From positions 1 to 41,419 of the forward strand of contig JAUYIQ010000056.1 in NCBI GenBank assembly GCA_030688205.1: DNA of 41,419 bases, in the 5' to 3' direction. This DNA is from Candidatus Curtissbacteria bacterium. GTDB taxonomy: Bacteria > Patescibacteriota > Microgenomatia > Curtissbacterales > GWA2-41-24. The first letter of the stretch is position 1, and each line of letters opens with the position of its first letter. This document shows, piece after piece, positions 30,049 through 38,131 of this stretch. A model generated the notes under the pieces. It was not told where the DNA came from and searched no databases. It saw only the letters and a list, made by a program, of their open reading frames with translations. The position numbers and the translations under genes were made by a program.

Positions 30049-32568
30049 TTAACTTTTTTTGGCATTTTTGACAACTTTTGGTGGGGTTGGAATCTGCGCT
30101 TTCACTTCTTCTTCGTCTTTCCTTTTCTGGATAACAGTTGTTGCTGCCACTTTGTCTGCAAGCCCAAGTCGCATAACAATGACTCCTTGCGTGTCTCGGG
30201 TTAAGCGTGGAATTGAACGCAGAGTTGTTCTTATCACTTGACCTTTTTGTGAAGTGATAATGAGGGCTTCGTCGTCTTTTGTTAGGACTTGTGCCGTTAC
30301 AATGTCACCCGTTTTTTCTGTAAGGTTTGCAACTTTTACTCCAACGCCTCCGCGCAGTTGTTTTGGCCAGCCAATGACCTGGGTCTTTTTGCCTATTCCT
30401 TTTTCTGTAACTACGAGTAAATCCGCTTTGTCATCGTCTCGGGATATTACGTCCATTCCAACTAACTCGTCTCCGGCTTTAATTTTAATGCCACGAACTC
30501 CCATTGTGTCTCGGGCCATCGGGCGTACGTCTTTCTCGTCGAATTTAATAGATAGTCCTTTTTTGGAAACCATAAAGACTAAATCCGAGCCGGATGTCAT
30601 TTTTGCCCATCTGAGCTTGTCACCTGGAACTAGCTTAATTGCAATTATTCCGGTTCTTCTTATTGCCTCGTACGCGGTGATCGCAGTTTTTTTAATAGTG
30701 CCGTTTTTGGTGGCCATCATCACAAAGTTTGCCTCCGTTTTTTGCTGGTTTTTAGATTTTTTGACAGGTAAAATCGAAAGAATTTTTTCCTCTTGTTGAA
30801 GTTCCAGGAGATTAACAACAGCAACACCTTTGGCAACACGGGAAGAATCCGGGAGCTCATACACTTTTAATTGGAAGACACGGCCGCGGTCGGTAAAGAA
30901 AAGAAGGTTATCGTGGGCATTGGCTACGAAAAGCTGGGCAACTACATCTTCTTCTTTGGTTGTTATTCCGGTTACTCCTTTACCGCCTCTTCGCTGAGTT
31001 CTAAAAGACCCAATGTCCTGCCTTTTTATATATCCACCTTGAGTGATGGTAACTATCGTTGGTTCGTTAGGGATTAAGTCTTCTTCCGAGAACTCACCTA
31101 TTTTTTGTTTGTAAACTTTTGTTCTTCTCTCGTCTCCGAAGCGTTCTTTTAATTTTAATAGTTCGCTTTTGGCAACTTCTAAAATCTTTTCGGGATGCGC
31201 AAGCAGATCTTCCAGGTATGCAATTTCTTCTCTTGTCATAGCCAACTCCTCTTCTATTTTTTGTCTTTCCAATGCTGCCAGACGTTTGAGCTGCATGTCC
31301 AAAATTGCCAGAGATTGAAGTTCCGACAACTTGAACTTGCGCATGAGGTTTTCTTTTGCGTCACTTTGGTCTTTACTCTTTTTGATTGTTTCGATAACTT
31401 CGTCAATGTTGTCGACTGCGATTTTCAATCCTTCCAGGATGTGTTCTCTGGCTTTTGCAGAGTCGAGGTCAAATTGGCTCCTTCTGGTGATTACACTTTG
31501 TCTGTGCTTTATAAACTCTTCCAAAATCATCTTGAGGGTAAGAGTTTGTGGTATGCCTTTTACGAGGGCGACCATGTTGACAGAGAAGGAACCTTGCAGT
31601 GCAGTGTGTTTGTAGAGATTATTCAAAACAGACTGTGGTCTAGCATCTCGTTTGAGTTCGACGACTACTCGAAGGCCTTTTCTGTCGGATTCGTCGCGAA
31701 GATCTGAAATGCCTTCCATTTTCTTGTCTTTAACTAGCTCTGCAATTCTGGTTACAAGAGTTGCTTTGTTCACCTGATACGGAATTTCGGTGACTATGAT
31801 TTGGAACTTGCCGCTTATTGATTCTTCAATTTCTGCTTTTGCTCTCATCAAGACTCTCCCTCTGCCAGTTGCGTAGGCTGCCGTTATTTCTGATGCGTCA
31901 TAAATCTGGGCGCCTGTCGGGAAATCAGGGCCTTTGACAAATTGCATAAGGTCTTCGACTGTTGCTGCCGGATTCTTTATCAAGTGAATTGTGGCGTCGA
32001 CGATTTCGTTTAGATTGTGAGGAGGTATGTTTGTTGCCATGCCGACTGCGATTCCCGAGGTGCCATTAACTAAAAGATTTGGAAGGGCTGAGGGCATAAA
32101 CGTTGGTTCTTTGAGGGTGCCGTCGAAATTGTCCACGAAGTCGACTGTGTTTTTGTCCAAGTCGTAGAGGAGGGTTTCTGAAATCAAGGCTAGCCGACAT
32201 TCTGTATAACGCATTGCTGCCGGCGGATCTCCGTCGACAGATCCGAAGTTGCCTTGACCGTCTATTATGGGGTTTCGCATAGCAAAACTTTGGGCCATGC
32301 GGACTAATGCTTCGTAAACAGGAGCATCTCCGTGAGGGTGGAATTTTCCGAGGACTTCACCGACCACCTTGGCGCTTTTGCTGTAATGTGCGCTGTGGGC
32401 CAGCCCGAGACGATGCATGGCATAGACAATTCGACGGTGAACCGGTTTTAAGCCGTCGCGCACATCAGGCAGTGCTCTTGCGACTATTACCGACATTGCG
32501 TAGTCCAGGTAGGACTTTTGCATCTCGTCGATTATTTCTACTTGTTGGATTTTACCGATATCAGCCAT
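30049..32568 (-). CDS. gyrA: DNA gyrase subunit A
   Basis: An 839-aa type IIA topoisomerase subunit that cuts and rejoins DNA. The catalytic tyrosine is Y121 in AMRYTECRL, and the winged-helix segment GLKPVHRRIVYAM is at residues 39-51. The C-terminal beta-pinwheel carries the GyrA box QRRGGKG, which distinguishes gyrase from ParC and indicates supercoiling ability. Length is normal. The last residues form a basic tail (PKVVKNAKKS). The start lies 1 nt after the upstream 164-aa gene, so it belongs to the gyrB transcription unit; a terminator follows. Confidence 0.97.
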   Translation of the reverse strand: MADIGKIQQVEIIDEMQKSYLDYAMSVIVARALPDVRDGLKPVHRRIVYAMHRLGLAHSAHYSKSAKVVGEVLGKFHPHGDAPVYEALVRMAQSFAMRNPIIDGQGNFGSVDGDPPAAMRYTECRLALISETLLYDLDKNTVDFVDNFDGTLKEPTFMPSALPNLLVNGTSGIAVGMATNIPPHNLNEIVDATIHLIKNPAATVEDLMQFVKGPDFPTGAQIYDASEITAAYATGRGRVLMRAKAEIEESISGKFQIIVTEIPYQVNKATLVTRIAELVKDKKMEGISDLRDESDRKGLRVVVELKRDARPQSVLNNLYKHTALQGSFSVNMVALVKGIPQTLTLKMILEEFIKHRQSVITRRSQFDLDSAKAREHILEGLKIAVDNIDEVIETIKKSKDQSDAKENLMRKFKLSELQSLAILDMQLKRLAALERQKIEEELAMTREEIAYLEDLLAHPEKILEVAKSELLKLKERFGDERRTKVYKQKIGEFSEEDLIPNEPTIVTITQGGYIKRQDIGSFRTQRRGGKGVTGITTKEEDVVAQLFVANAHDNLLFFTDRGRVFQLKVYELPDSSRVAKGVAVVNLLELQQEEKILSILPVKKSKNQQKTEANFVMMATKNGTIKKTAITAYEAIRRTGIIAIKLVPGDKLRWAKMTSGSDLVFMVSKKGLSIKFDEKDVRPMARDTMGVRGIKIKAGDELVGMDVISRDDDKADLLVVTEKGIGKKTQVIGWPKQLRGGVGVKVANLTEKTGDIVTAQVLTKDDEALIITSQKGQVIRTTLRSIPRLTRDTQGVIVMRLGLADKVAATTVIQKRKDEEEVKAQIPTPPKVVKNAKKS

Positions 32569-32569
32569 T

Positions 32570-33064
32570 TTAAGAGTTCATTGGTTTTAAGGTTTCGTCT
32601 AATGCATCAGTAAATTCAAATACCATTCCTGGAAGCCTTTCTTTGTCTTCAATAAGAGGATTCGTAATCGTTGTGGTTTTATGAGAGCTAAGCAGATATG
32701 TCTCTCTCACACCGAAGATGATTTTTGGTCCTTCTATCTCCGCATTAAGGTAAATCGTCTGATTGTTTCTTACTTCGACACTTACTTCTATGCGCATAGC
32801 CATATTTTCTACTTCCTCCGGTGGTGTATCCTCTGGGAGGGATAGTTCGACCCAAACTTTTCTTGGGTCTTTAAAAAGTTTTGAAGTGTCAATTTGCCCG
32901 ACGTTTGGAGAGGCATAGAATGTTAAGTCTCCAGTTCCTGAGAGATGTATACACTCAGACCTAATTTTGCCCGAAGCGCCCTCTATTGCTTGATTAAAAG
33001 GCATAACTGGGTAATAAAAGCCAATTTCTTTTTGAGTCTGACTAGATTTTTCCGATTGATCCAT
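32570..33064 (-). CDS. hypothetical protein, 164 aa
   Basis: A soluble, beta-rich protein with repeated short strands (VWVELSLPEDTP, AMRIEVSVEVRNNQTIYLNAEI). No signal peptide, membrane segment or catalytic motif is seen, and no family is recognised. It is third of three small genes between gyrB and gyrA, with 2 nt before and 1 nt after it, so co-expression with gyrase is very likely. A functional link to gyrase is only positional. Confidence 0.65.
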   Translation of the reverse strand: MDQSEKSSQTQKEIGFYYPVMPFNQAIEGASGKIRSECIHLSGTGDLTFYASPNVGQIDTSKLFKDPRKVWVELSLPEDTPPEEVENMAMRIEVSVEVRNNQTIYLNAEIEGPKIIFGVRETYLLSSHKTTTITNPLIEDKERLPGMVFEFTDALDETLKPMNS

Positions 33065-33066
33065 AG

Positions 33067-33390
33067 CTATACTAATTTTTTAAGTAATAAGCCGGATGTA
33101 GAGAGCAAAATCAGACCGATAACGATTTCTATGTATGGTGACGAAAGTCCTATTACGTTTGTGATGAAGTTTTCGACACCTAGTGCAAACATGACAAGGC
33201 CGACAGTTCCCATAATGCCGGCAACTACTTGGCTGTTTTGAATTGTATAGACAGGTTTTTTTGCAAACTCGAGTGATTTAGTTGTAGCTTGGTCTACTGT
33301 AGTTTTTGAAAGCAGACCTGTGAGTCTTTTAGCTGTCTGTTCGGTTATTGGTTTTTGCTGTAAATCGTGTTGCATTTTATTTCTCATCAA
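33067..33390 (-). CDS. small membrane protein, 107 aa
   Basis: A polar N-terminal half (MMRNKMQHDLQQKPITEQTA, about residues 1-50) is followed by two hydrophobic helices (VVAGIMGTVGLVMFALGVEN and IEIVIGLILLSTSGLLL) with a short loop. No family is recognised. It overlaps the preceding 205-aa gene by 14 nt and sits between gyrB and gyrA in the same unit. Confidence 0.65.
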   Translation of the reverse strand: MMRNKMQHDLQQKPITEQTAKRLTGLLSKTTVDQATTKSLEFAKKPVYTIQNSQVVAGIMGTVGLVMFALGVENFITNVIGLSSPYIEIVIGLILLSTSGLLLKKLV

Positions 33391-33994
33391 TAGTGTTTCC
33401 TTTTCTTACCTGATCAAGCATGTAATTTAGTCTTTCGAAGTTTTGTCCATTTAATGGTCCTGTTGGTTCAATTATGCGTTCTGATGCCAGCTCAGGTTCT
33501 TTTTCAATAATTGTTACGTCTTCGTTTGGATATGCTTTAAGATACGACCATGAAGGGTGTTGTACTCTGTCAATGTCTGGTTCAAGAATTTGACGCCATT
33601 CTGTGACTTGAAAAGCTCTTCCCCGATTGGATAAGTACATAGTCAAAGCTTCGGTGTAGTAAAAGTCTCCATGCAGTGTGAGCTTGGCTATTTTTGGTCG
33701 GTAAGGATCTTTGGGATTTATTTCGATGGTCAGCCATCTTTCTCCCTTGTAAGATTTAAAGTTTGATGGAAATTCGTCCGTGTATTCTTCTAGTGGTTCT
33801 CGAATTTCATCAATCAATACTTTATCAGCTGTAACAAGTGAATATTCATCGTTTCTTCTGTCTGTTGTAAAAGCGTACTTTTTGCGATCTAATCCGTAGT
33901 CTATTGCTTTTTCTCTGAAGACTGCTGACCATGCTTTGAAATGGGCTTTCATGATATCTGGTTGTATTTCTAAATTTTCAGGTGACCTGTCCAT
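33377..33994 (-). CDS. hypothetical protein, 205 aa
   Basis: A soluble, charged protein. It contains a beta-rich middle (RWLTIEINPKDPYRPKIAKL, HGDFYYTEALTMYLSNRGRA) and a helical C-terminus (NFERLNYMLDQVRKGNTIDEK). No known domain is recognised. Its ATG shares one base with the gyrB TAA stop, so it is translationally coupled to gyrB. Confidence 0.65.
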   Translation of the reverse strand: MDRSPENLEIQPDIMKAHFKAWSAVFREKAIDYGLDRKKYAFTTDRRNDEYSLVTADKVLIDEIREPLEEYTDEFPSNFKSYKGERWLTIEINPKDPYRPKIAKLTLHGDFYYTEALTMYLSNRGRAFQVTEWRQILEPDIDRVQHPSWSYLKAYPNEDVTIIEKEPELASERIIEPTGPLNGQNFERLNYMLDQVRKGNTIDEK

Positions 33995-36900
33995 TAAACA
34001 TCTAAAGTTGCATTTTTCGCATGGGTCTGAATAAAGCGTTTTCTTGGCGGAACTTCATCGCCCATTAGCATTGAGAAGATGTGATCAGCCTCCGCGGCAT
34101 CTTCAATGTTGATTTTTTTCATCATTCTTGACTGGGGGTTCATGGTTGTTTCCCAAAGTTGATCCGGATTCATTTCTCCTAACCCTTTGTATCTTTGGAT
34201 TCCGTATTGCCTGCCTGCAGCTTTTGACTTTATCAGTGAGTTTTTTTCGTCGTCTGTGAAGACATAGTGGAACTCCTTGCCAAAATTTACTTTATATAAG
34301 GGGGGCATTGCGACATAGATGTATCCTCTTTCGAAGAGTTGCGGCATGTAACGGAAGAAAAAAGTTAGAAGAAGAGTCATGATGTGTTCTCCGTCTACAT
34401 CGGCATCTGTCATAATGATAATTCGGTGATAGCGGACTTTGTCGATATTTATCGTGTCCCCTATTCCCGTACCCAGGGCAATAATTAATGTTTTTATTTC
34501 CTCAAATTCCAGAATTTTGTCGAGTCTGGCACGTTCTGTGTTTAAAATTTTTCCTTTAAGCGGCAAAATAGCCTGGAATTTGCGGTCTCTTCCCATTTTT
34601 GCACTGTTATGAACAAATATTCCTGACGCTAGCGCAAAATTGTGTGTATTTGGTATTTCTAAGTCGTACACGTCCATAAGTTTTGATACAGGAGCAACCT
34701 TGACTACTTTATGGTTGTAGTTTATGACTGCTTGCTGCATTTGTAGCCAGTCATTATTAAAAAAGCGTTCTTCGAGTGTTTCTGTTTTTAATAGGTTTTT
34801 GTTATTTGTTGATTTGCGTATTTCATCGTAACTTTGTTTCCATAATATCCCTTCCTGATCAAAGATTTTTTTTAGTGTGCTTATAGAGGCGTTAAAGTAA
34901 GTTTTGTCGTAAGCGATTTTCCTTTTTTTCCTAAATTCCGATGTCCATTGTTCTTTTGTTTTTCTACTTCTCCACTCTATTAATTCAGGATTTTTCCACT
35001 GACTCTTAGCTATTTCAGATAATTTCATCTTATGTTCCGGATGTTTTTCGAAAAATGATCTAGTTCTTAATGCTTGTTCTTTTCTGTGCCAACTAAGACC
35101 CCAATATTTTTTTTGATTCTCAAGAAGTCTTAAATTGTTTTCTTTACGATATTTTTGATTAGCATAGTAAAATTCCAGAAATTTATTTTTCATAAATTTT
35201 TTGTATTGTGGATTAGCCCACTGCTTTTTTGCCCGTTTACTAAGTTGTATTCTCATTTTCGGGGCGAGCATGGTTTGTCTTATTTTTTCGCGATATTGAG
35301 TAGTTTTACGGAGTTTTGCTAATTTTTGCTGAACATCAGGGCGTAATATTGTGTGCTGTGCCATTTGCGCATGGTGTTTTAGGTGGTTTTCTTTTGTGAG
35401 CAGGGTAATGTTGTCTGGATTGTTATTAAGTTTATTAAAGTCTTTATGATGTCTGTGGCTGCCGTCAGTTTTTTTATATGTTCCTCTTTCGATGTTAAAC
35501 TCGTCCGATAAAACGTGAGTAAAAAGCCAACGATTCTGTGCTGGAGAGAAAACGATCTCATATCCTTTAATAGTCATCCATTTTTCAATACGTGAATATT
35601 GTCTATAAAGTGGCATTAATGAGTCTTCCGGTTTTAAGTTTATAGCTTCTTTATATTCACCTGTTCGTAACATGAATTGATGATCTGGAGTGCATATAAT
35701 TTCTTCCCTATTATCGAGAGTTACCTTAACGACTTGGGCATGTTTTTTTGTGATTCTTGGATTTGTGATTTCTTCTATTCCAATATTTCCATCTGATTTA
35801 ATGGTATAACAATAGTTTTTCTTTCCCTGTTTGTAATCTTTTATTAAATCTTTAAAGCTGAGGTTTTTTCCATTTGTTAGGGCTACCTTGGTATTTCCAG
35901 AGAAACAGCCTCCGGCTGATTCTCCTTCCACAAGGTAAATTTCAGAAAGTGCCGGGTCTTTTTCCTGGCAGTCGGTTAGTTTGCCGGGCAGGGTCATTCC
36001 TTCAAGTGCGCCTTTTCTAAGTACCGCTTCTTTCGCAGCACGTGCTGCCAGCCTGGCTTTTGATGCCAGAATAACCTTTTCCATTATTCTTCTGGCTTCT
36101 GTGGGATTCTCTTCCAGGTAAGTTTCTATGCCTTCTCTAACGACAGTGTTGACTATAGGCTGCACTTCAGCGTTACCTAATTTTCCCTTTGTCTGGCCTT
36201 CGAACTGAAGAGTTTCAGAGTTCATCTTGATTGCAACAACTGCAGTTAATCCTTCCCGCATATCATCCCCCGCCAGGTTATCTTCTTTTTCCTTTAGATA
36301 GCCGTTCTTGCGAGCGTAATCATTGATTGCACGGGTTAATGCCATTCGGAAGCCGGTCAAATGAGTGCCGCCTTCTTGAGTATTGATGACGTTTGCAAAA
36401 GATTCCAGGGTTTCACTGTAGCCGGTGTTGTACTGGAACGACGCTTCCACCATGATTTCATTAGAGCTTTTTCCGATATAGAAGGGTTTTTCGTTTACGG
36501 TCTCTTTGTCTTTGTTGAGATGTCGAACAAGCGATTCGATTCCTCCATCAAAATAATAATGAAGCTCAGAACCAGATCTTAAATCGTATAAATGGAAGAA
36601 AAGGCCTGCTATAAGATAGGCTCGTTCTTTAACTCTTTTGGCAAGAACTTTAAAATCGGTTTTTAGGGTTGAGAAGATAGACTTATCTGGCAAGAAGATT
36701 GTGGTAGTGCCGGTTTTGGGAGCTTTGATGAAATCCGGAATTTGGGATTTTTCAGTTGGTTCTACTTTTGTTTGCGGTTTACCGCGTTTATATTCCTGAG
36801 CATAGATTTTGTTGTCTCTGCGAACTTCGACACGCATCCAGTCTGAAAGAGCGTTAACAGCCGAAGCTCCAACACCGTGAAGACCTCCGGATACTTTGTA

Positions 36901-37224
36901 CGCGCCTTCGCCGAACTTCCCGCCCGCGTGGAGAATGGTCATGGTTACTTCGAGAGTTGATTTTTTTACTTTTGGATGGGGTTCAACCGGAATACCGCGA
37001 CCGTCGTCAACAACAATTATCTTTTCGTCGCGGTCGATAACCAACCAGATGTTTTTGGTGAAACCGGCTAAAGCTTCGTCAACGGAGTTGTCGATTATCT
37101 CTTTTACGAGTTCGTGAAGACCATGAATATCGGTTGAGCCGATGTACATGCCGGGCCTCTTTCTGACCGGTTCTAATCCTTCCAGTACCTGGATATCTTT
37201 GGCTGTATAGGAGTTATCGGGCAT
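33994..37224 (-). CDS. gyrB: DNA gyrase subunit B precursor, interrupted by an intein
   Basis: The precursor is 1076 aa; removing the 434-aa intein leaves 642 aa, the normal size of GyrB. N-extein: GHKL ATPase domain with EIIDNSVDEA (42-51), VVDDGRGIPV (71-80) and GGLHGVGASAVNAL (113-126), then the transducer domain. The TOPRIM motif LVEGESAGG (431-439) is split from SAKMGRDRKFQAILPLKGK by the intein. C-extein: TDADVDGEHI metal site and GLGEMNPDQLWETTM. Splicing is needed for a working TOPRIM domain. It heads the gyrB / three small genes / gyrA unit. Its leader holds a TTGACA-type promoter and a heptamer array right before the ATG. Confidence 0.96.
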   Translation of the reverse strand: MPDNSYTAKDIQVLEGLEPVRKRPGMYIGSTDIHGLHELVKEIIDNSVDEALAGFTKNIWLVIDRDEKIIVVDDGRGIPVEPHPKVKKSTLEVTMTILHAGGKFGEGAYKVSGGLHGVGASAVNALSDWMRVEVRRDNKIYAQEYKRGKPQTKVEPTEKSQIPDFIKAPKTGTTTIFLPDKSIFSTLKTDFKVLAKRVKERAYLIAGLFFHLYDLRSGSELHYYFDGGIESLVRHLNKDKETVNEKPFYIGKSSNEIMVEASFQYNTGYSETLESFANVINTQEGGTHLTGFRMALTRAINDYARKNGYLKEKEDNLAGDDMREGLTAVVAIKMNSETLQFEGQTKGKLGNAEVQPIVNTVVREGIETYLEENPTEARRIMEKVILASKARLAARAAKEAVLRKGALEGMTLPGKLTDCQEKDPALSEIYLVEGESAGGCFSGNTKVALTNGKNLSFKDLIKDYKQGKKNYCYTIKSDGNIGIEEITNPRITKKHAQVVKVTLDNREEIICTPDHQFMLRTGEYKEAINLKPEDSLMPLYRQYSRIEKWMTIKGYEIVFSPAQNRWLFTHVLSDEFNIERGTYKKTDGSHRHHKDFNKLNNNPDNITLLTKENHLKHHAQMAQHTILRPDVQQKLAKLRKTTQYREKIRQTMLAPKMRIQLSKRAKKQWANPQYKKFMKNKFLEFYYANQKYRKENNLRLLENQKKYWGLSWHRKEQALRTRSFFEKHPEHKMKLSEIAKSQWKNPELIEWRSRKTKEQWTSEFRKKRKIAYDKTYFNASISTLKKIFDQEGILWKQSYDEIRKSTNNKNLLKTETLEERFFNNDWLQMQQAVINYNHKVVKVAPVSKLMDVYDLEIPNTHNFALASGIFVHNSAKMGRDRKFQAILPLKGKILNTERARLDKILEFEEIKTLIIALGTGIGDTINIDKVRYHRIIIMTDADVDGEHIMTLLLTFFFRYMPQLFERGYIYVAMPPLYKVNFGKEFHYVFTDDEKNSLIKSKAAGRQYGIQRYKGLGEMNPDQLWETTMNPQSRMMKKINIEDAAEADHIFSMLMGDEVPPRKRFIQTHAKNATLDV
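34606..35907 (-). other. GyrB intein with HNH homing endonuclease (434 aa)
   Basis: It begins at Cys440 (CFSGNTKVALTNG, block A) after ...EGESAGG and ends GIFVHN (block G) before Ser of SAKMGRD, so the splice residues are Cys1, terminal His-Asn and +1 Ser. Block B is CTPDHQFML (511-519); block F is VYDLEIPNTHNFALASG. Between them lies an HNH-type nuclease, HRHHKDFNKLNNNPDNI followed by HLKHH (about 590-618), then Lys/Trp-rich repeats (KKQWANPQYKKF, KSQWKNPELIEW, KEQWTSEFRKKR) that look like NUMOD-type DNA-binding modules. The insertion point in the TOPRIM motif is a known GyrB intein site. All splicing residues are present, so it is probably active. Confidence 0.93.
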
Positions 37225-37230
37225 AAAGTA

Positions 37231-37265
<35 letters not shown>

Positions 37266-37289
37266 GTCAGGGAATTAGCTCAGAATCTA

Positions 37290-37317
37290 GTTTTACAGAA
37301 GCGGGCCATTCTGTCAA
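37290..37317 (-). promoter_or_regulatory. promoter for gyrB
   Basis: TTGACA (37317-37312), a 16-nt spacer and TAAAAC (37295-37290) on the minus strand. The leader would be about 60 nt and includes the heptamer array, so gyrB would not be leaderless. Confidence 0.5.
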
Positions 37318-37347
37318 TTTTACCAGATTTAGTGAGGCTATTGCAAG

Positions 37348-38007
37348 CTATTTTGAAGCTAGATTTGTGAATATAATCAGGTTTGTCAGAACAAATGTTG
37401 GGTTGACATTTTGGTTTATCATTAGTTTTGCTTCCTTATATTGTTCTATTAATCCACTGGTATAAACTGATTTAGGCTGATTTGCGCTGATATTTGTTAT
37501 CAATTGTTCGGTGAGTGCAATTATCTGAGTGTCCAAAAACTGTTTTGGGTCTTCTGTTTGGGTAATTTTTGATAAAGATGTTTCGAGGTTGTTGTTGGAA
37601 ACGATTTTTTCTAAGGGTTTTTGATCCTCTTTCACTTTTACCGTTACAACTCTAGAAATTATCGTTGGCAGTAAACCTGCTTTGTTTCGCGATTCTAAAA
37701 CAATTATTGCATGCGTTGGTGGCTCTTCGAGGATTTTCAAAATAGAATTTTGAGCTTCTATTTTTGCAGAATCTGCTTCCTCGATAATAATAAATTTGAA
37801 CTTTTGGGCAAGAGGTTTTTGGAATATATGTGCTTTTAATTCGCGAATCTGGTCAATTGCAATTGAATTCTTGAGTGGTTTTAAAAAAAAGACATCAGGA
37901 GAAGCTTTTGAAATGTCTATATTATTTTGAAGTGCAAGATCTGACGTTTTTTTTCTAATGGAATCTGCAGATGTGCCTATAATAAGGTAGCTTTGGAATT
38001 GAGACAT
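37348..38007 (-). CDS. DNA polymerase III clamp-loader delta' subunit (DnaX/HolB-like)
   Basis: A 219-aa AAA-type clamp-loader protein. The N-terminus (FQSYLIIGTSADSIRKK) has no Walker A motif, as expected for delta'. KFIIIEEADSAKIEAQNSIL corresponds to the Walker B/sensor region, followed by KILEEPPTHAIIVL (the SRC-like neighbourhood) and LPTIISRVVTVKV. It is shorter than E. coli HolB (334 aa) because the C-terminal collar domain is reduced. It helps load the sliding clamp on DNA. It is transcribed from its own leaderless promoter, divergent from pilB, and is 123 nt upstream of gyrB. Confidence 0.85.
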   Translation of the reverse strand: MSQFQSYLIIGTSADSIRKKTSDLALQNNIDISKASPDVFFLKPLKNSIAIDQIRELKAHIFQKPLAQKFKFIIIEEADSAKIEAQNSILKILEEPPTHAIIVLESRNKAGLLPTIISRVVTVKVKEDQKPLEKIVSNNNLETSLSKITQTEDPKQFLDTQIIALTEQLITNISANQPKSVYTSGLIEQYKEAKLMINQNVNPTFVLTNLIIFTNLASK

Positions 38008-38016
38008 GATGAAGTT

Positions 38017-38045
38017 ATTCTACCGTTGATATCCCCTATTTTCAA
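38017..38045 (-). promoter_or_regulatory. promoter for the delta' gene, near-leaderless
   Basis: TTGAAA (38045-38040), an exact 17-nt spacer and TAGAAT (38022-38017) on the minus strand end 9 nt before the ATG at 38007. Confidence 0.7.
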
Positions 38046-38113
38046 TCTGTACTTTTTGTTGCTATTATCGAGATAGTAGCCAAACAAATAGCCGCTTTCG
38101 GTGCGGTTGTTTT

Positions 38114-38122
38114 TGGTATAAA
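38114..38122 (+). promoter_or_regulatory. extended -10 promoter for pilB, near-leaderless
   Basis: TGG followed by TATAAA forms an extended -10 element that ends 9 nt before the ATG at 38132. The -35 region is poor, as is usual for extended -10 promoters. Confidence 0.6.
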
Positions 38123-38131
38123 AAAAATCAA

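Noticed and set aside
30049..32568. ParC (topoisomerase IV) instead of GyrA
   Set aside because: The C-terminal GyrA box QRRGGKG is present and the gene is linked to gyrB.
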